DNA of 64,000 nt from an uncultured Alphaproteobacteria bacterium (GTDB lineage: Bacteria; Pseudomonadota; Alphaproteobacteria; HIMB59; GCA-002718135): contig CACFOQ010000005.1 of NCBI GenBank assembly GCA_902567855.1, positions 42,874 through 106,873 of the forward strand, in the 5' to 3' direction. Position 1 is the stretch's first letter. Every line of letters starts with the position of its first letter. Positions 52,768 through 60,789 of the stretch are shown here, piece after piece. The notes beneath the pieces were generated by a model. The model was not told where the DNA came from, ran no database searches, and worked only from the letters and a program-made list of their open reading frames with translations. The position numbers and the translations under genes are program-made.

Positions 52768-53637
52768 TTATTTATTCCGATTATAAATGGCAATAGTGCC
52801 AGAAATTACTATTATAATAACTCCCATCATTGACATTGAACTTAACTCTTCAGAAAAGAAAAGTATTCCATACAAACTTCCCCAAATAATTTGAGTAAAG
52901 AAAAAAGGACTAATTATACTGCTATATTTACCTGCGATATGATATGCTTTATTCCAAGCCCACATAGAAATCATCATCAGAACCCCAGCGCTAGAAAATA
53001 AAATAAATTCTTTTAAGGATGGAACTAAGGGATCAAATATAAAAAAAATATAAGCAAATAAAGTAATGGGTAGATATTGATAAAAAGTAAAACCATATGA
53101 GGTAGCAATATGTGAATATTTACTAACTATAGTAAAATTAAAACTAATAATTAATACAGCAAAAAAAACTAAAAATATAAATATATTGATATTTGATAAA
53201 CTAGGTCTCAATACTATTAGCACACCACAAAAACCTATCAAAATAGCTGCCCAACTTATGTAGTTGAGTTTTTCTTTTAAAATAATTTTTGCAAATATTA
53301 ATAAAAAAAAAGGTGAAGTCATTATCAGTGTAGCAAAAAGACTAATTGGAATATATTTAAGAGAATAAAAAACAATAAGTAATACAGGTATAAAACTTAT
53401 CCCTCTTAAAATTAAAAAATAAAAATGATTTTTATTTTTTAAAGTTAAATGTTTTTTAATTTCTCCATTTGTAAAAAATAACAAGATAAATAAAATAATT
53501 GCTGCCGTTCCACCTATTGAATAATAATGGTACCATTTATAATTATTAATACTTAAGTACTTTGTAATTGCATCGAATGAAGACCCTGTAAAAGTATTTA
53601 AACAAACAAAAAAAATTCCTAATAACAATATCTTCAT
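52768..53637 (-). CDS. EamA-family (DMT) transporter
   Basis: The 289-residue protein has ten hydrophobic helices in two repeats, with FYSLKYIPISLFATLIMTSPFFLLIFAKIILKEK and ISPFFFTQIIWGSLYGILFFSEELS at the ends of the two EamA domains. This is a drug/metabolite-type exporter (RhaT/YdcZ-like group); the substrate is unknown. It is not close enough to the lyase gene to overlap (54-nt gap) but shares its strand. Confidence 0.85.
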   Translation of the reverse strand: MKILLLGIFFVCLNTFTGSSFDAITKYLSINNYKWYHYYSIGGTAAIILFILLFFTNGEIKKHLTLKNKNHFYFLILRGISFIPVLLIVFYSLKYIPISLFATLIMTSPFFLLIFAKIILKEKLNYISWAAILIGFCGVLIVLRPSLSNINIFIFLVFFAVLIISFNFTIVSKYSHIATSYGFTFYQYLPITLFAYIFFIFDPLVPSLKEFILFSSAGVLMMISMWAWNKAYHIAGKYSSIISPFFFTQIIWGSLYGILFFSEELSSMSMMGVIIIVISGTIAIYNRNK

Positions 53638-53719
53638 AGTAAGTTATCATTTAAACTCTTTATAAGAATTTACACTTACTATTATTTTTTAAATTAATTA
53701 GAGATTTAAATAACTTATC

Positions 53720-53896
53720 TTAATGTTTATGAGTTGAATGTGATACTCTAACTCCAGAAAATACACTGTGCCTAATATCTGTTACTTTTTCTTGCGGATA
53801 CCCATGCCCTAAAACTGCAAATTTATCCGAAAAAATTACTGAACTATATACAGCTATTAGAAGAACTATACCCATTACTACAGTTATGTATTTCAT
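53720..53896 (-). CDS. Small secreted or membrane-anchored peptide, 58 residues
   Basis: The frame encodes MKYITVVMGIVLLIAVYSSVI, a hydrophobic N-terminal helix, then about 35 polar residues with GHGYPQEKVTDIRH and a His-rich end (HSTHKH). It fills most of the 344-nt space between the EamA and CIA30 genes. No family is recognised. The remaining flanks (53638-53719 and 53897-53981) are AT-rich and look like promoter DNA. Periplasmic location is inferred from the helix. Confidence 0.55.
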   Translation of the reverse strand: MKYITVVMGIVLLIAVYSSVIFSDKFAVLGHGYPQEKVTDIRHSVFSGVRVSHSTHKH

Positions 53897-53981
53897 ATAA
53901 TTAAATATATATCATAAGTTGATGCTTTTGATCTAGAATAAATTGTTAATAATTTAATTTTTCAATGATATTATAAATTTT

Positions 53982-54539
53982 ATGAAAAAATTATTTTTTT
54001 TGATATTAGTAACTTTTAGTGCTTTAATCTCAGCTGCAGAATTAGACACTAAGATACCATTTACTAAGGATAGTGGAAAATACTGGCAATATATTAGTGA
54101 TAGAACCATGGGTGGAATATCTGAAGGTCAAGCAGCTCTTGAACAAGAAGGAGAAATGTTTTTTGCAAGGCTTACTGGGAATGTAAGCACAGCAAATAAC
54201 GGTGGTTTTATTCAATTGCGTACTAATTTATCATTTTTTGATTTTGAAAAAGATATAACAAAAATTAAAGGTGTAAAATTAAATGTAAGTGGTAATGGCG
54301 AAACCTATCATATTTTTATTCGTACTGATAAAACTCGTTCGTACCGTGATTATTATTCTTCAACTTTTATAGCAAACTCTAATTGGGAAGTAATTGATTT
54401 GCCTTTAAGTTCCTTCAAACATCGATTTTCTAATAACTTTGACTTGGAAGGTAAAAATCTTAGAACTTTTGGTATTGTTGCGTATGGTCGAGATTTTGAA
54501 TCTGATATTTCTGTTTCAGAAATAATTTTTTATTATTAG
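53982..54539 (+). CDS. CIA30-domain secreted protein
   Basis: The 185-residue protein has a signal peptide (MKKLFFLILVTFSALISAAE) followed by a galactose-binding-like beta fold with DRTMGGISEGQAAL, LSFFDFEKDITKIKGVKL, TYHIFIRTD and FGIVAYGRD, which matches the CIA30 family (named for the mitochondrial complex I assembly factor). Bacterial members are exported and their role is unclear. It ends at a bidirectional terminator shared with znuA. Confidence 0.78.
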   Translation: MKKLFFLILVTFSALISAAELDTKIPFTKDSGKYWQYISDRTMGGISEGQAALEQEGEMFFARLTGNVSTANNGGFIQLRTNLSFFDFEKDITKIKGVKLNVSGNGETYHIFIRTDKTRSYRDYYSSTFIANSNWEVIDLPLSSFKHRFSNNFDLEGKNLRTFGIVAYGRDFESDISVSEIIFYY

Positions 54540-54570
54540 ATTATTAATTAAACGGATTAAGAAAGTGTTA

Positions 54571-54597
54571 AATTCCACCTTTTATCAAGGTGGAATT
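54571..54597. terminator. Bidirectional terminator between CIA30 gene and znuA
   Basis: AATTCCACCTT and AAGGTGGAATT form a perfect 11-bp stem around a 5-nt loop in the 72-nt gap between two convergent genes. It is flanked by A/T runs on both sides. Symmetry and position suit a terminator working in both directions. Confidence 0.75.
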
Positions 54598-54611
54598 TAT
54601 GAATTAGCAAA

Positions 54612-55781
54612 CTAACAATCCTTGAGTTCACTACCCAAATTGCTGATAAGCTTAAAGTAAAGATCTTTATCAGAATTAATATTTGCTCCAAGAGGATCAA
54701 AGACGCCAGTTTTTATATTAGTATCTTTTGCAATTGTTGTAATAATCTTTGGATTAAATTGAGGTTCAGAAAAAATACAATTGATTCCTCTATCTTTAAT
54801 TACATCCTGAATTTCATCAATTTGCTTAGCCCCAGGTAACACATCAGTATTTAATGTTAATGCTCCTGCAGCTCTGACACCAAAACGCTCTTCAAAGTAT
54901 TGATAAGCATCATGGAAAACAACAAATTTTGCATCCTTATTAATGTCTTTACTTACATCTTCAATCAATTGATCAAGTGCTAGAATTGTTGCATCAGCAT
55001 TAGCTTCATATTTATCCTTATTAGTAGGATCTAAATGACCTAGTTCATGAGCAATTTCATGGACCATTTCTTTTGCATTCATTGGATCTAACCATATGTG
55101 AGCATCAAACTCTCCATGATTATGACCTTCATGACCAGCATGATCGTCATGATCGTCGTGATCGTCATGTCCATCATGATCTTCATCGTGGTCATCATGA
55201 TCATCGTGATCGTCATGTCCATCATGATCTTCATCGTGGTCATCATGATCATCGTGGTCGTCATGTCCATCATGATCTTCATCGTGGTCATCATGATCAT
55301 CATGATCATCGTGATCGTCGTGGTCACCATGATCGTCGTGATCGTCATCGTGATCATCGTGGTCATCATGATCATCGTGGTCATCATGATCGTCGTGGTC
55401 ACCATAAATACTTTCTTCTCTAAATTTTAGCTTTTCAATGCTTTCAACTTCCATAAACTCAACAACTTCAGCATTTTTAACAATAGACTCAAGAGGTCTT
55501 TCCATAAAAGTTTCAATGCCCTCACCAACCCAGAAAATAAGATCAGCTTCTTCAAGAAGTTTTGCATGAGAAGGCTTTAAAGTAAAGCTATGGGGAGATG
55601 TACTGTCTTCAATTATTAATGACGGCTCTCCAACACCATCCATAACATTCGCAATTAATGAATGTAGAGGTTTTATAGTAGTAACAACTTTTATTTCTGC
55701 TCTTACAGGCGATGTAGCAATGAGCAAAAGAGCGAAAAATGTCACTTTTAAAAAGTTTAGTAGATAATTATTCTGTTTCAT
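54612..55781 (-). CDS. znuA: Zinc ABC transporter substrate-binding protein with His/Asp repeat
   Basis: I start the protein at ATG 55781 (MKQNNYLLNFLK); a longer frame from 55841 would run through the Zur box. The 389 residues include a signal peptide, TTIKPLHSLIANV with a zinc-ligand histidine, a His/Asp-rich segment at about 124-226, and HNHGEFDAHIWLDP, then HDAYQYFEERFG. Ordinary ZnuA is about 310 residues and has a much shorter His loop. The loop here contains three near-identical 48-nt repeats. ZnuA binds zinc in the periplasm and passes it to ZnuB. It is divergent from znuC. Confidence 0.93.
   Translation of the reverse strand: MKQNNYLLNFLKVTFFALLLIATSPVRAEIKVVTTIKPLHSLIANVMDGVGEPSLIIEDSTSPHSFTLKPSHAKLLEEADLIFWVGEGIETFMERPLESIVKNAEVVEFMEVESIEKLKFREESIYGDHDDHDDHDDHDDHDDHDDDHDDHGDHDDHDDHDDHDDHDEDHDGHDDHDDHDDHDEDHDGHDDHDDHDDHDEDHDGHDDHDDHDDHAGHEGHNHGEFDAHIWLDPMNAKEMVHEIAHELGHLDPTNKDKYEANADATILALDQLIEDVSKDINKDAKFVVFHDAYQYFEERFGVRAAGALTLNTDVLPGAKQIDEIQDVIKDRGINCIFSEPQFNPKIITTIAKDTNIKTGVFDPLGANINSDKDLYFKLISNLGSELKDC
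55166..55309 (-). repeat. Three tandem 48-nt repeats inside znuA
   Basis: The sequence CATGTCCATCATGATCTTCA recurs at 55166, 55214 and 55262, exactly 48 bases apart. Each unit encodes the 16-residue block DHDGHDDHDDHDDHDE. Between and around the units the same DDH triplet pattern continues in shorter form, so the whole tract is built by slippage-type duplication. Reading frames on the opposite strand here are by-products of the repeat. Confidence 0.9.
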
Positions 55782-55820
55782 AATATTTCTTTTCAGATAT
55801 AGGTTTGTTAAATTAAAAAG

Positions 55821-55835
55821 TGTTATAATATAACA
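55821..55835. promoter_or_regulatory. Zur box in the znuA/znuC divergent region
   Basis: TGTTATAATATAACA is a perfect 15-bp palindrome centred at 55828. It matches the alphaproteobacterial Zur operator core GTTATANTATAAC. It sits between the diverging znuA and znuC starts, so one site could silence both when zinc is plentiful. The zur gene itself is encoded downstream of znuB. Confidence 0.75.
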
Positions 55836-55855
55836 TATCATATTGTAAACAATAA

Positions 55856-56596
55856 ATGGAACAAAAAAAATTACTTGTTAAGTTAGAAAAAGCAGGCGTT
55901 CATAGATCGTCTAAATGGCTCGTTAGAGGAATTTCTTTTGAAATTAATCAAGGTCAAATTGTAACGCTTATTGGTCCTAATGGTTCTGGGAAAACAACAA
56001 CAGCTAAAATGATATTAAATATTTTGAATGCAGATGAAGGTCTGGTTACAGGAAATGCCAATAAGATGGCATATGTTCCTCAGAAAATTAGTATTGATTG
56101 GACCATGCCCCTTCGCGTCATTGATTTTATGAAACTCACAAGCAACTTAAATAATACTCAGGTCAATGAGTCTTTAACTATGACAGGAGTTGATAAATTA
56201 CTCTATAATCAAATTAATAGTTTGTCCGGTGGTGAATTTCAACGTGTTTTAATTGCAAGAGCTATAGCAAAAAAACCTGAGTTATTAGTATTAGATGAAC
56301 CTGTACAGGGAGTTGATTTCAATGGGGAGATAGCACTGTATAATCTCATTAAAGAGATTTCTGTTAGCTTAAACTGCGGTATCTTATTAATTTCTCATGA
56401 TATGCATTTTGTTATGTCCACTACCAATCATGTTATTTGTCTAAATGGACATATCTGCTGTTCTGGAACTCCTGGTAGTGTCGTAAAAAATCCAGAGTAC
56501 ATCAAATTATTTGGTGAACATAACTCAGAAACATTATCCTATTATCAACATAATCATGATCATTCCCACAATCATGATGGAAGTGTAGCTGATTAA
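55856..56596 (+). CDS. znuC: Zinc ABC transporter ATP-binding protein
   Basis: The 246-residue ATPase has Walker A GPNGSGKTT, the signature LSGGEFQRVLIARAIA, Walker B LLVLDEPVQGVD and the H-loop ISHDMHF. The Q-loop is YVPQKI. The last 20 residues are His-rich (YYQHNHDHSHNHDG), echoing the ZnuA loop. It powers zinc import through ZnuB and overlaps znuB by one base. Confidence 0.96.
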   Translation: MEQKKLLVKLEKAGVHRSSKWLVRGISFEINQGQIVTLIGPNGSGKTTTAKMILNILNADEGLVTGNANKMAYVPQKISIDWTMPLRVIDFMKLTSNLNNTQVNESLTMTGVDKLLYNQINSLSGGEFQRVLIARAIAKKPELLVLDEPVQGVDFNGEIALYNLIKEISVSLNCGILLISHDMHFVMSTTNHVICLNGHICCSGTPGSVVKNPEYIKLFGEHNSETLSYYQHNHDHSHNHDGSVAD

Positions 56597-57399
56597 TGTT
56601 TGATGATTTTTTTATTCGATCATTAATTGCAGGTATAGGAATTGCTATTGTAACTGGCCCCCTTGGGTGTCTTGTTATATGGCGAAGACTTTCTTATTTC
56701 GGAGATACTTTATCCCATTCAGCTTTGCTAGGTGTTACTTTAGCGTATGCTTTTAGTATCAATATTTCTTTGTCAGTTTTTATCATATCTGGAATAGTTG
56801 CATTAACTCTACTCAGTTTACAAAAAAGAACAAAGTTGGCAGGAGATTCCTTGCTTGGACTTCTAGCTCATTCAACTCTTGCAATTGGTCTTGTATTAAT
56901 TGGTTTTCTATCTTCTATTCGTTTTGATTTAATGGGCTTATTATTTGGAGATATATTGGCCGTCACTCTTGAAGATATTTTTATTATTTGGTTTGGAGGA
57001 TTAATTATTTTAGGAATATTATATTATATTTGGAAATCAATATTTGCAGCAACTGTTAATTATGATTTAGCAGCTGCTGAGGGAATGAAGCCTGATGTAT
57101 CTAATTTTATTTTTACTCTACTCCTAGCTGGCGTAATTGCTATTTCTTTAAAAATGATTGGAGCCTTATTAATAACTGGACTACTCTTAATACCTGCTGC
57201 AACAGCAAGAAGTTTGAGTAATAATCCGTTTCAAATGGTTATATTATCAATTTTGATAGGAATTGTTTCAGTAATGATAGGTTTGTTTAGCTCTTTAGAA
57301 TTTAATACAGCCTCTGGTCCATCAATAATTGTAGCCGGATTAGTACTTTTTATTCTTTCACTAATACCTTTTAAAAGAAGCAGCGCATTGCAAAGATGA
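56596..57399 (+). CDS. znuB: Zinc ABC transporter permease
   Basis: The 267-residue protein has about eight membrane helices, with GPLGCLVIWRRLSYFGDTLSHSALLGV near the start, a segment found in all ABC-3 metal permeases, and MIGALLITGLLLIPAATARSLS towards the end. It forms the zinc channel of the ZnuABC system. zur follows after 23 nt, so znuC-znuB-zur form one transcript. Confidence 0.95.
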   Translation: MFDDFFIRSLIAGIGIAIVTGPLGCLVIWRRLSYFGDTLSHSALLGVTLAYAFSINISLSVFIISGIVALTLLSLQKRTKLAGDSLLGLLAHSTLAIGLVLIGFLSSIRFDLMGLLFGDILAVTLEDIFIIWFGGLIILGILYYIWKSIFAATVNYDLAAAEGMKPDVSNFIFTLLLAGVIAISLKMIGALLITGLLLIPAATARSLSNNPFQMVILSILIGIVSVMIGLFSSLEFNTASGPSIIVAGLVLFILSLIPFKRSSALQR

Positions 57400-57422
57400 A
57401 CACAATTTGATATTTAAATTAT

Positions 57423-57827
57423 ATGGCTCTTACCTCAGAAAAATTAACGAATAACCAACAAACTGTTCTGGATTTATTAGAAAAATCAAAAGAGCCCTTA
57501 AAGGCTTATGCTATTCTTTTTGATATTCAAAAAAAAGGAATTAAAGCGCCTCTTCAAGTCTACAGAGCTTTGGATAAACTTATAGAAATTGGAAAGGTTC
57601 ATAAAATAGAAAGTAAAAATTCTTATATTGCGTGCGAGCATAAGAATTGTGATTCATCGACATCCACCTCCTTTCTAATATGTGAAACATGTGATCAGGT
57701 AACGGAACTGAAAAAAAAGAATTTATCTGAATACTTTGCGAAACAAAGTGTGCAAGCTAATTTTAAATACTCAAAACATAATTTGGAAATTTATGGTGTG
57801 TGTAAAGATTGTAAGAATAAAAAATAG
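57423..57827 (+). CDS. zur: Zinc uptake regulator, Fur family
   Basis: The 134-residue protein has a winged-helix N-terminus (LKAYAILFDIQKKGIKAPLQVYRALDKLIEIGKVHKIE) and a metal-binding C-terminus with CEHKNCDS, CETCDQVTE and CKDCKNKK-type cysteines. The pattern and the neighbouring znuCB genes identify it as Zur rather than Fur. It should bind the palindrome at 55821-55835 when zinc-loaded. A typical structural-zinc CxxC pair is present at CETC and CKDC. Confidence 0.9.
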   Translation: MALTSEKLTNNQQTVLDLLEKSKEPLKAYAILFDIQKKGIKAPLQVYRALDKLIEIGKVHKIESKNSYIACEHKNCDSSTSTSFLICETCDQVTELKKKNLSEYFAKQSVQANFKYSKHNLEIYGVCKDCKNKK

Positions 57828-57881
57828 TCAATTAACAATAGTATTGTAAAAATCTCTATATCATAATATATTTTAGCACTA

Positions 57882-58886
57882 ATGACAGTTAATGTAGGTA
57901 TAATTGGTTTAGGAATAATGGGAGCTGATCATGCCAATATTATTCAATCAAAAGTATCTAATGCAAAAGTTACCTCAGTTTATGATAAAAATATTAATCA
58001 AGCTCAAAGAGTTATAGAGACATTAGATAATCCTGAAATACACAACTCTGGTCTAGAATTAATAAATTCTAATAAAGTTGACGCAGTTATGGTAGTTTCT
58101 CCAGATGATAGTCATGTAGAATTTGTTTTAGAGAGTATCAAACTTAATAAACCAGTTTTATGTGAAAAACCTCTCTCTCATTCAGTAAAAGAATGTAACG
58201 ATGTTATTGAAGCTGAAAAGAAAATTGGAAAAAGACTTGTGCAAGTTGGATTTATGAGAAGATTCTGTCCAACTTACCAAGAAATGAAAAAAAATTATAA
58301 TAATTTAGATGTAGGAAAAGCATTATTGCTACATTGTGTTCATAGGATGGTAAGTGCGCCAAGCTATTTTGAATCTGTTATGTCAATTAGAAGTGCGCTT
58401 GTTCATGAATTTGATATTATCAGATGGCTTCTTGAAACAGAAATAGTTGAAATTCAAATTATTAAAAGCTCGATAAGAAAAGATTTAGATTTTGTTGATC
58501 CTATTATGGCAATAATTAAATGTGCTAATGGAGCTATTGTTGATGTAGAAGTTAATGCAAATGCAAAATATGGATATGATGTAAGAGCAGAATTGGTTTG
58601 TCAAAAAGGAACAATTTTGATGTCTCCTTCTCGTAAAAATGAATTATTAATGAATAACGAACATAGTTTTTCTTATGGTAAAGATTGGCGCCCAAGATTT
58701 GCTGATGCATATCGCAATCAAAATCAAGCATGGATTAATTCTATTTTAAATAATACTACGTCTGAGGGTTCTTCTGCATGGGATGGAATGATTTCATCAT
58801 TTATTGCTGATAAGGGAGTGCAAGCTTTTGAAGAAGAAAAAACTGTAACAATTCCAGTCAAAGAAAAACCAAATTTTTACAACTAA
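57882..58886 (+). CDS. Gfo/Idh/MocA family oxidoreductase
   Basis: The 334-residue protein has an N-terminal Rossmann domain (GIIGLGIMGADHANII), VDAVMVVSPDDSHVEFVLESIKLNKPVLCEKPLSHSVKE with the EKP motif, and a C-terminal domain with HEFDIIRWLL. It belongs to the Gfo/Idh/MocA family, close in layout to inositol 2-dehydrogenases. The substrate is probably a sugar or inositol but cannot be told, since no transport or pathway genes are beside it. Confidence 0.85.
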   Translation: MTVNVGIIGLGIMGADHANIIQSKVSNAKVTSVYDKNINQAQRVIETLDNPEIHNSGLELINSNKVDAVMVVSPDDSHVEFVLESIKLNKPVLCEKPLSHSVKECNDVIEAEKKIGKRLVQVGFMRRFCPTYQEMKKNYNNLDVGKALLLHCVHRMVSAPSYFESVMSIRSALVHEFDIIRWLLETEIVEIQIIKSSIRKDLDFVDPIMAIIKCANGAIVDVEVNANAKYGYDVRAELVCQKGTILMSPSRKNELLMNNEHSFSYGKDWRPRFADAYRNQNQAWINSILNNTTSEGSSAWDGMISSFIADKGVQAFEEEKTVTIPVKEKPNFYN

Positions 58887-58964
58887 AAAATATAATTTAT
58901 AATTAAATAATTAATTATTTTTTATTAACTTGAAGTCTTTAAATATTACAACCATATATAATCT

Positions 58965-59822
58965 ATGCGTAAAGTATTAAAAATAAAACAATGTATGCAA
59001 ACATTTGAAGGAGATGGCATACCTGTTACTAGAGCTTTCCCTGTTTCTGATTTAAGAGATAATGATCCTTTTTTACTTTTTGATCATTTTGGTCCAATAA
59101 ATTATCAACCTGGAGGAGCAACAGGAGTCCCCGCTCATCCCCATTGTGGCTTTGAAGCAATTACTTATTTGCTTGGAGGTGAAATAGAACATAGGGATTC
59201 ATGGGGAGGCAATGCTACAATTAAAACAGGTGATATTCAATGGATGACAACAGGTTCAGGCCTAATACATTCAGAGTTGGTCACTGAAAAATTTAAAAAA
59301 AGTGGCGGTATCATGCAGGGTTTACAAATTTGGGTAAACCTTCCTTCGAAATATAAAAATGTCAAACCTTGGTATCAGCATATTAAAAAAGATGACATTC
59401 CAATAATTAAAGAGAGCAATAACGTATCGATTAAAGTATTAGTAGGCGAAATAAAAGATGTAAAATCATCTGTACAAACTTATTCTCCGGTTTCTATTTT
59501 AGATGTAAACTTTTTTGAATCGAATCAAATAAGTTTAGATATATCCAAAAATCAAATTGCTATGGTTTATGTTATTAATGGGGAGCTTCAATTTATTGAA
59601 TCAAATACAATAGCCTCAAAAGGCCAAATGGTTTATTTTGATCAATCATCTACTGAAATTAAGCTAACTTCTATATCTTCTAGCGGCTCTTATCTTCTAT
59701 TAGCTGGAGAACCTTTAAAAGAATCAATTATTCGTCATGGTCCTTTTGTTACAAAGACGGATGAAGAAATGCAAAAAGCTATACTTGACTATCAAAATGG
59801 AAAAATGGGTATTTTAAAATAG
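58965..59822 (+). CDS. Pirin family protein
   Basis: The 285-residue bicupin has FLLFDHFGPINYQPGGATGVPAHPHCGFEAITYLLGGEIEHRDS-type metal ligands (HPH, H and later Glu), TTGSGLIHSE and the C-terminal pirin domain with HGPFVTKTDEEM. Pirins bind iron; some have quercetinase activity and others act in redox or transcription. It is followed by a reading frame with TTG start 12 nt downstream. Confidence 0.9.
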   Translation: MRKVLKIKQCMQTFEGDGIPVTRAFPVSDLRDNDPFLLFDHFGPINYQPGGATGVPAHPHCGFEAITYLLGGEIEHRDSWGGNATIKTGDIQWMTTGSGLIHSELVTEKFKKSGGIMQGLQIWVNLPSKYKNVKPWYQHIKKDDIPIIKESNNVSIKVLVGEIKDVKSSVQTYSPVSILDVNFFESNQISLDISKNQIAMVYVINGELQFIESNTIASKGQMVYFDQSSTEIKLTSISSSGSYLLLAGEPLKESIIRHGPFVTKTDEEMQKAILDYQNGKMGILK

Positions 59823-59834
59823 GAAAAAGATAAC

Positions 59835-60788
59835 TTGAATCGATATTTTATAATTCCAGTATCTATTTTTTTTATAATATTATGTATCGTCGTATTTTAT
59901 CTTCAGTTTATCAATGAAGATTGGAAATTATTTGCTCCAAAAAAAATTTTACCTGAAATTTGTAATCATGAAGGAAATCCAAATATAATTTCACACTTAT
60001 CAGATCACATCTCAGATAGATCGTTTAAAGATAATCCTGATAATATATTAGGCCATCAAATTCATGCAGTATATTTTTTACCTTGTGAAAAAGAAGATAG
60101 AATGTTTGATGTTAAACTAAATATAGAGTCTTCACTTATTGCAATAAATAAGTGGTTTGCAGATAAATCAAACAATCAAAAAATTATTTTTGATAGAAAA
60201 TTTGATGGTTCTATAGATGTAACTTTTATAAGAGTAGATAAAACCATGAACTGGTTTACAGATTTTACTTCAAAAGAAAATGCTAATGATGATGTGGGCT
60301 TAAAAATAGAAAATATTATTTTATCCAATACAGATATTTTTAATAATTTTGAAAATAAAAAATTTATTATTTTCTTTGAAGGATGGGAAAAAAGAAAATC
60401 TTTATTTTTTGACATTTGTGGCAAATCAAGATTTGATGGCAAGGTAGCTATTTTTTTTTCGAGTGGTAGGTGGAAAAAGGAAGTAGGCAATAACAAAAAA
60501 ATGTTTAGCTGTATGGATGATAGTCTAAATGAATCAAAAAATGAATCTTTTGGCAAAAGTGAAGAAACTATTTTACATGAAATTTTACATACCCTTGGAT
60601 CTCCTCCTAAATGTGCTAATAACTTAGAGCCTGAAAATAAAGTTCATGTCAATGATAACGAAAACGATATTTTATATAAGAGATCTGGAAATATTTATTT
60701 AGATTATAACAACGATGATTATTATAATCATCAAATAGAAAATTGCCCAGATTTAGCAAATAGTAAATATTTAGAAACTATAAATTAG
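59835..60788 (+). CDS. Secreted zincin-like putative metalloprotease
   Basis: The 317-residue product starts at TTG with AGGAAAAAG 6 nt before it, and opens with a hydrophobic helix (residues 4-24). The rest is polar, extracellular-type sequence with several Cys. HEILHTLGSPPKC near residue 251 fits HExxHxxG, the zincin active-site pattern, and is followed by a His/Asp-rich stretch. I recognise no full family. Export and the motif point to a periplasmic or surface protease. It converges with the PanB-like gene after 1 nt. Confidence 0.6.
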   Translation: MNRYFIIPVSIFFIILCIVVFYLQFINEDWKLFAPKKILPEICNHEGNPNIISHLSDHISDRSFKDNPDNILGHQIHAVYFLPCEKEDRMFDVKLNIESSLIAINKWFADKSNNQKIIFDRKFDGSIDVTFIRVDKTMNWFTDFTSKENANDDVGLKIENIILSNTDIFNNFENKKFIIFFEGWEKRKSLFFDICGKSRFDGKVAIFFSSGRWKKEVGNNKKMFSCMDDSLNESKNESFGKSEETILHEILHTLGSPPKCANNLEPENKVHVNDNENDILYKRSGNIYLDYNNDDYYNHQIENCPDLANSKYLETIN

Positions 60789-60789
60789 A

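Noticed and set aside
55073..55430. Long His/Arg- and Met/Ile/Val-rich reading frames on both strands of the znuA repeat
   Set aside because: They are frame shadows of the GAT/CAT-rich repeat. The znuA frame is continuous, has a signal peptide and family motifs on both sides of the repeat, and explains the region.
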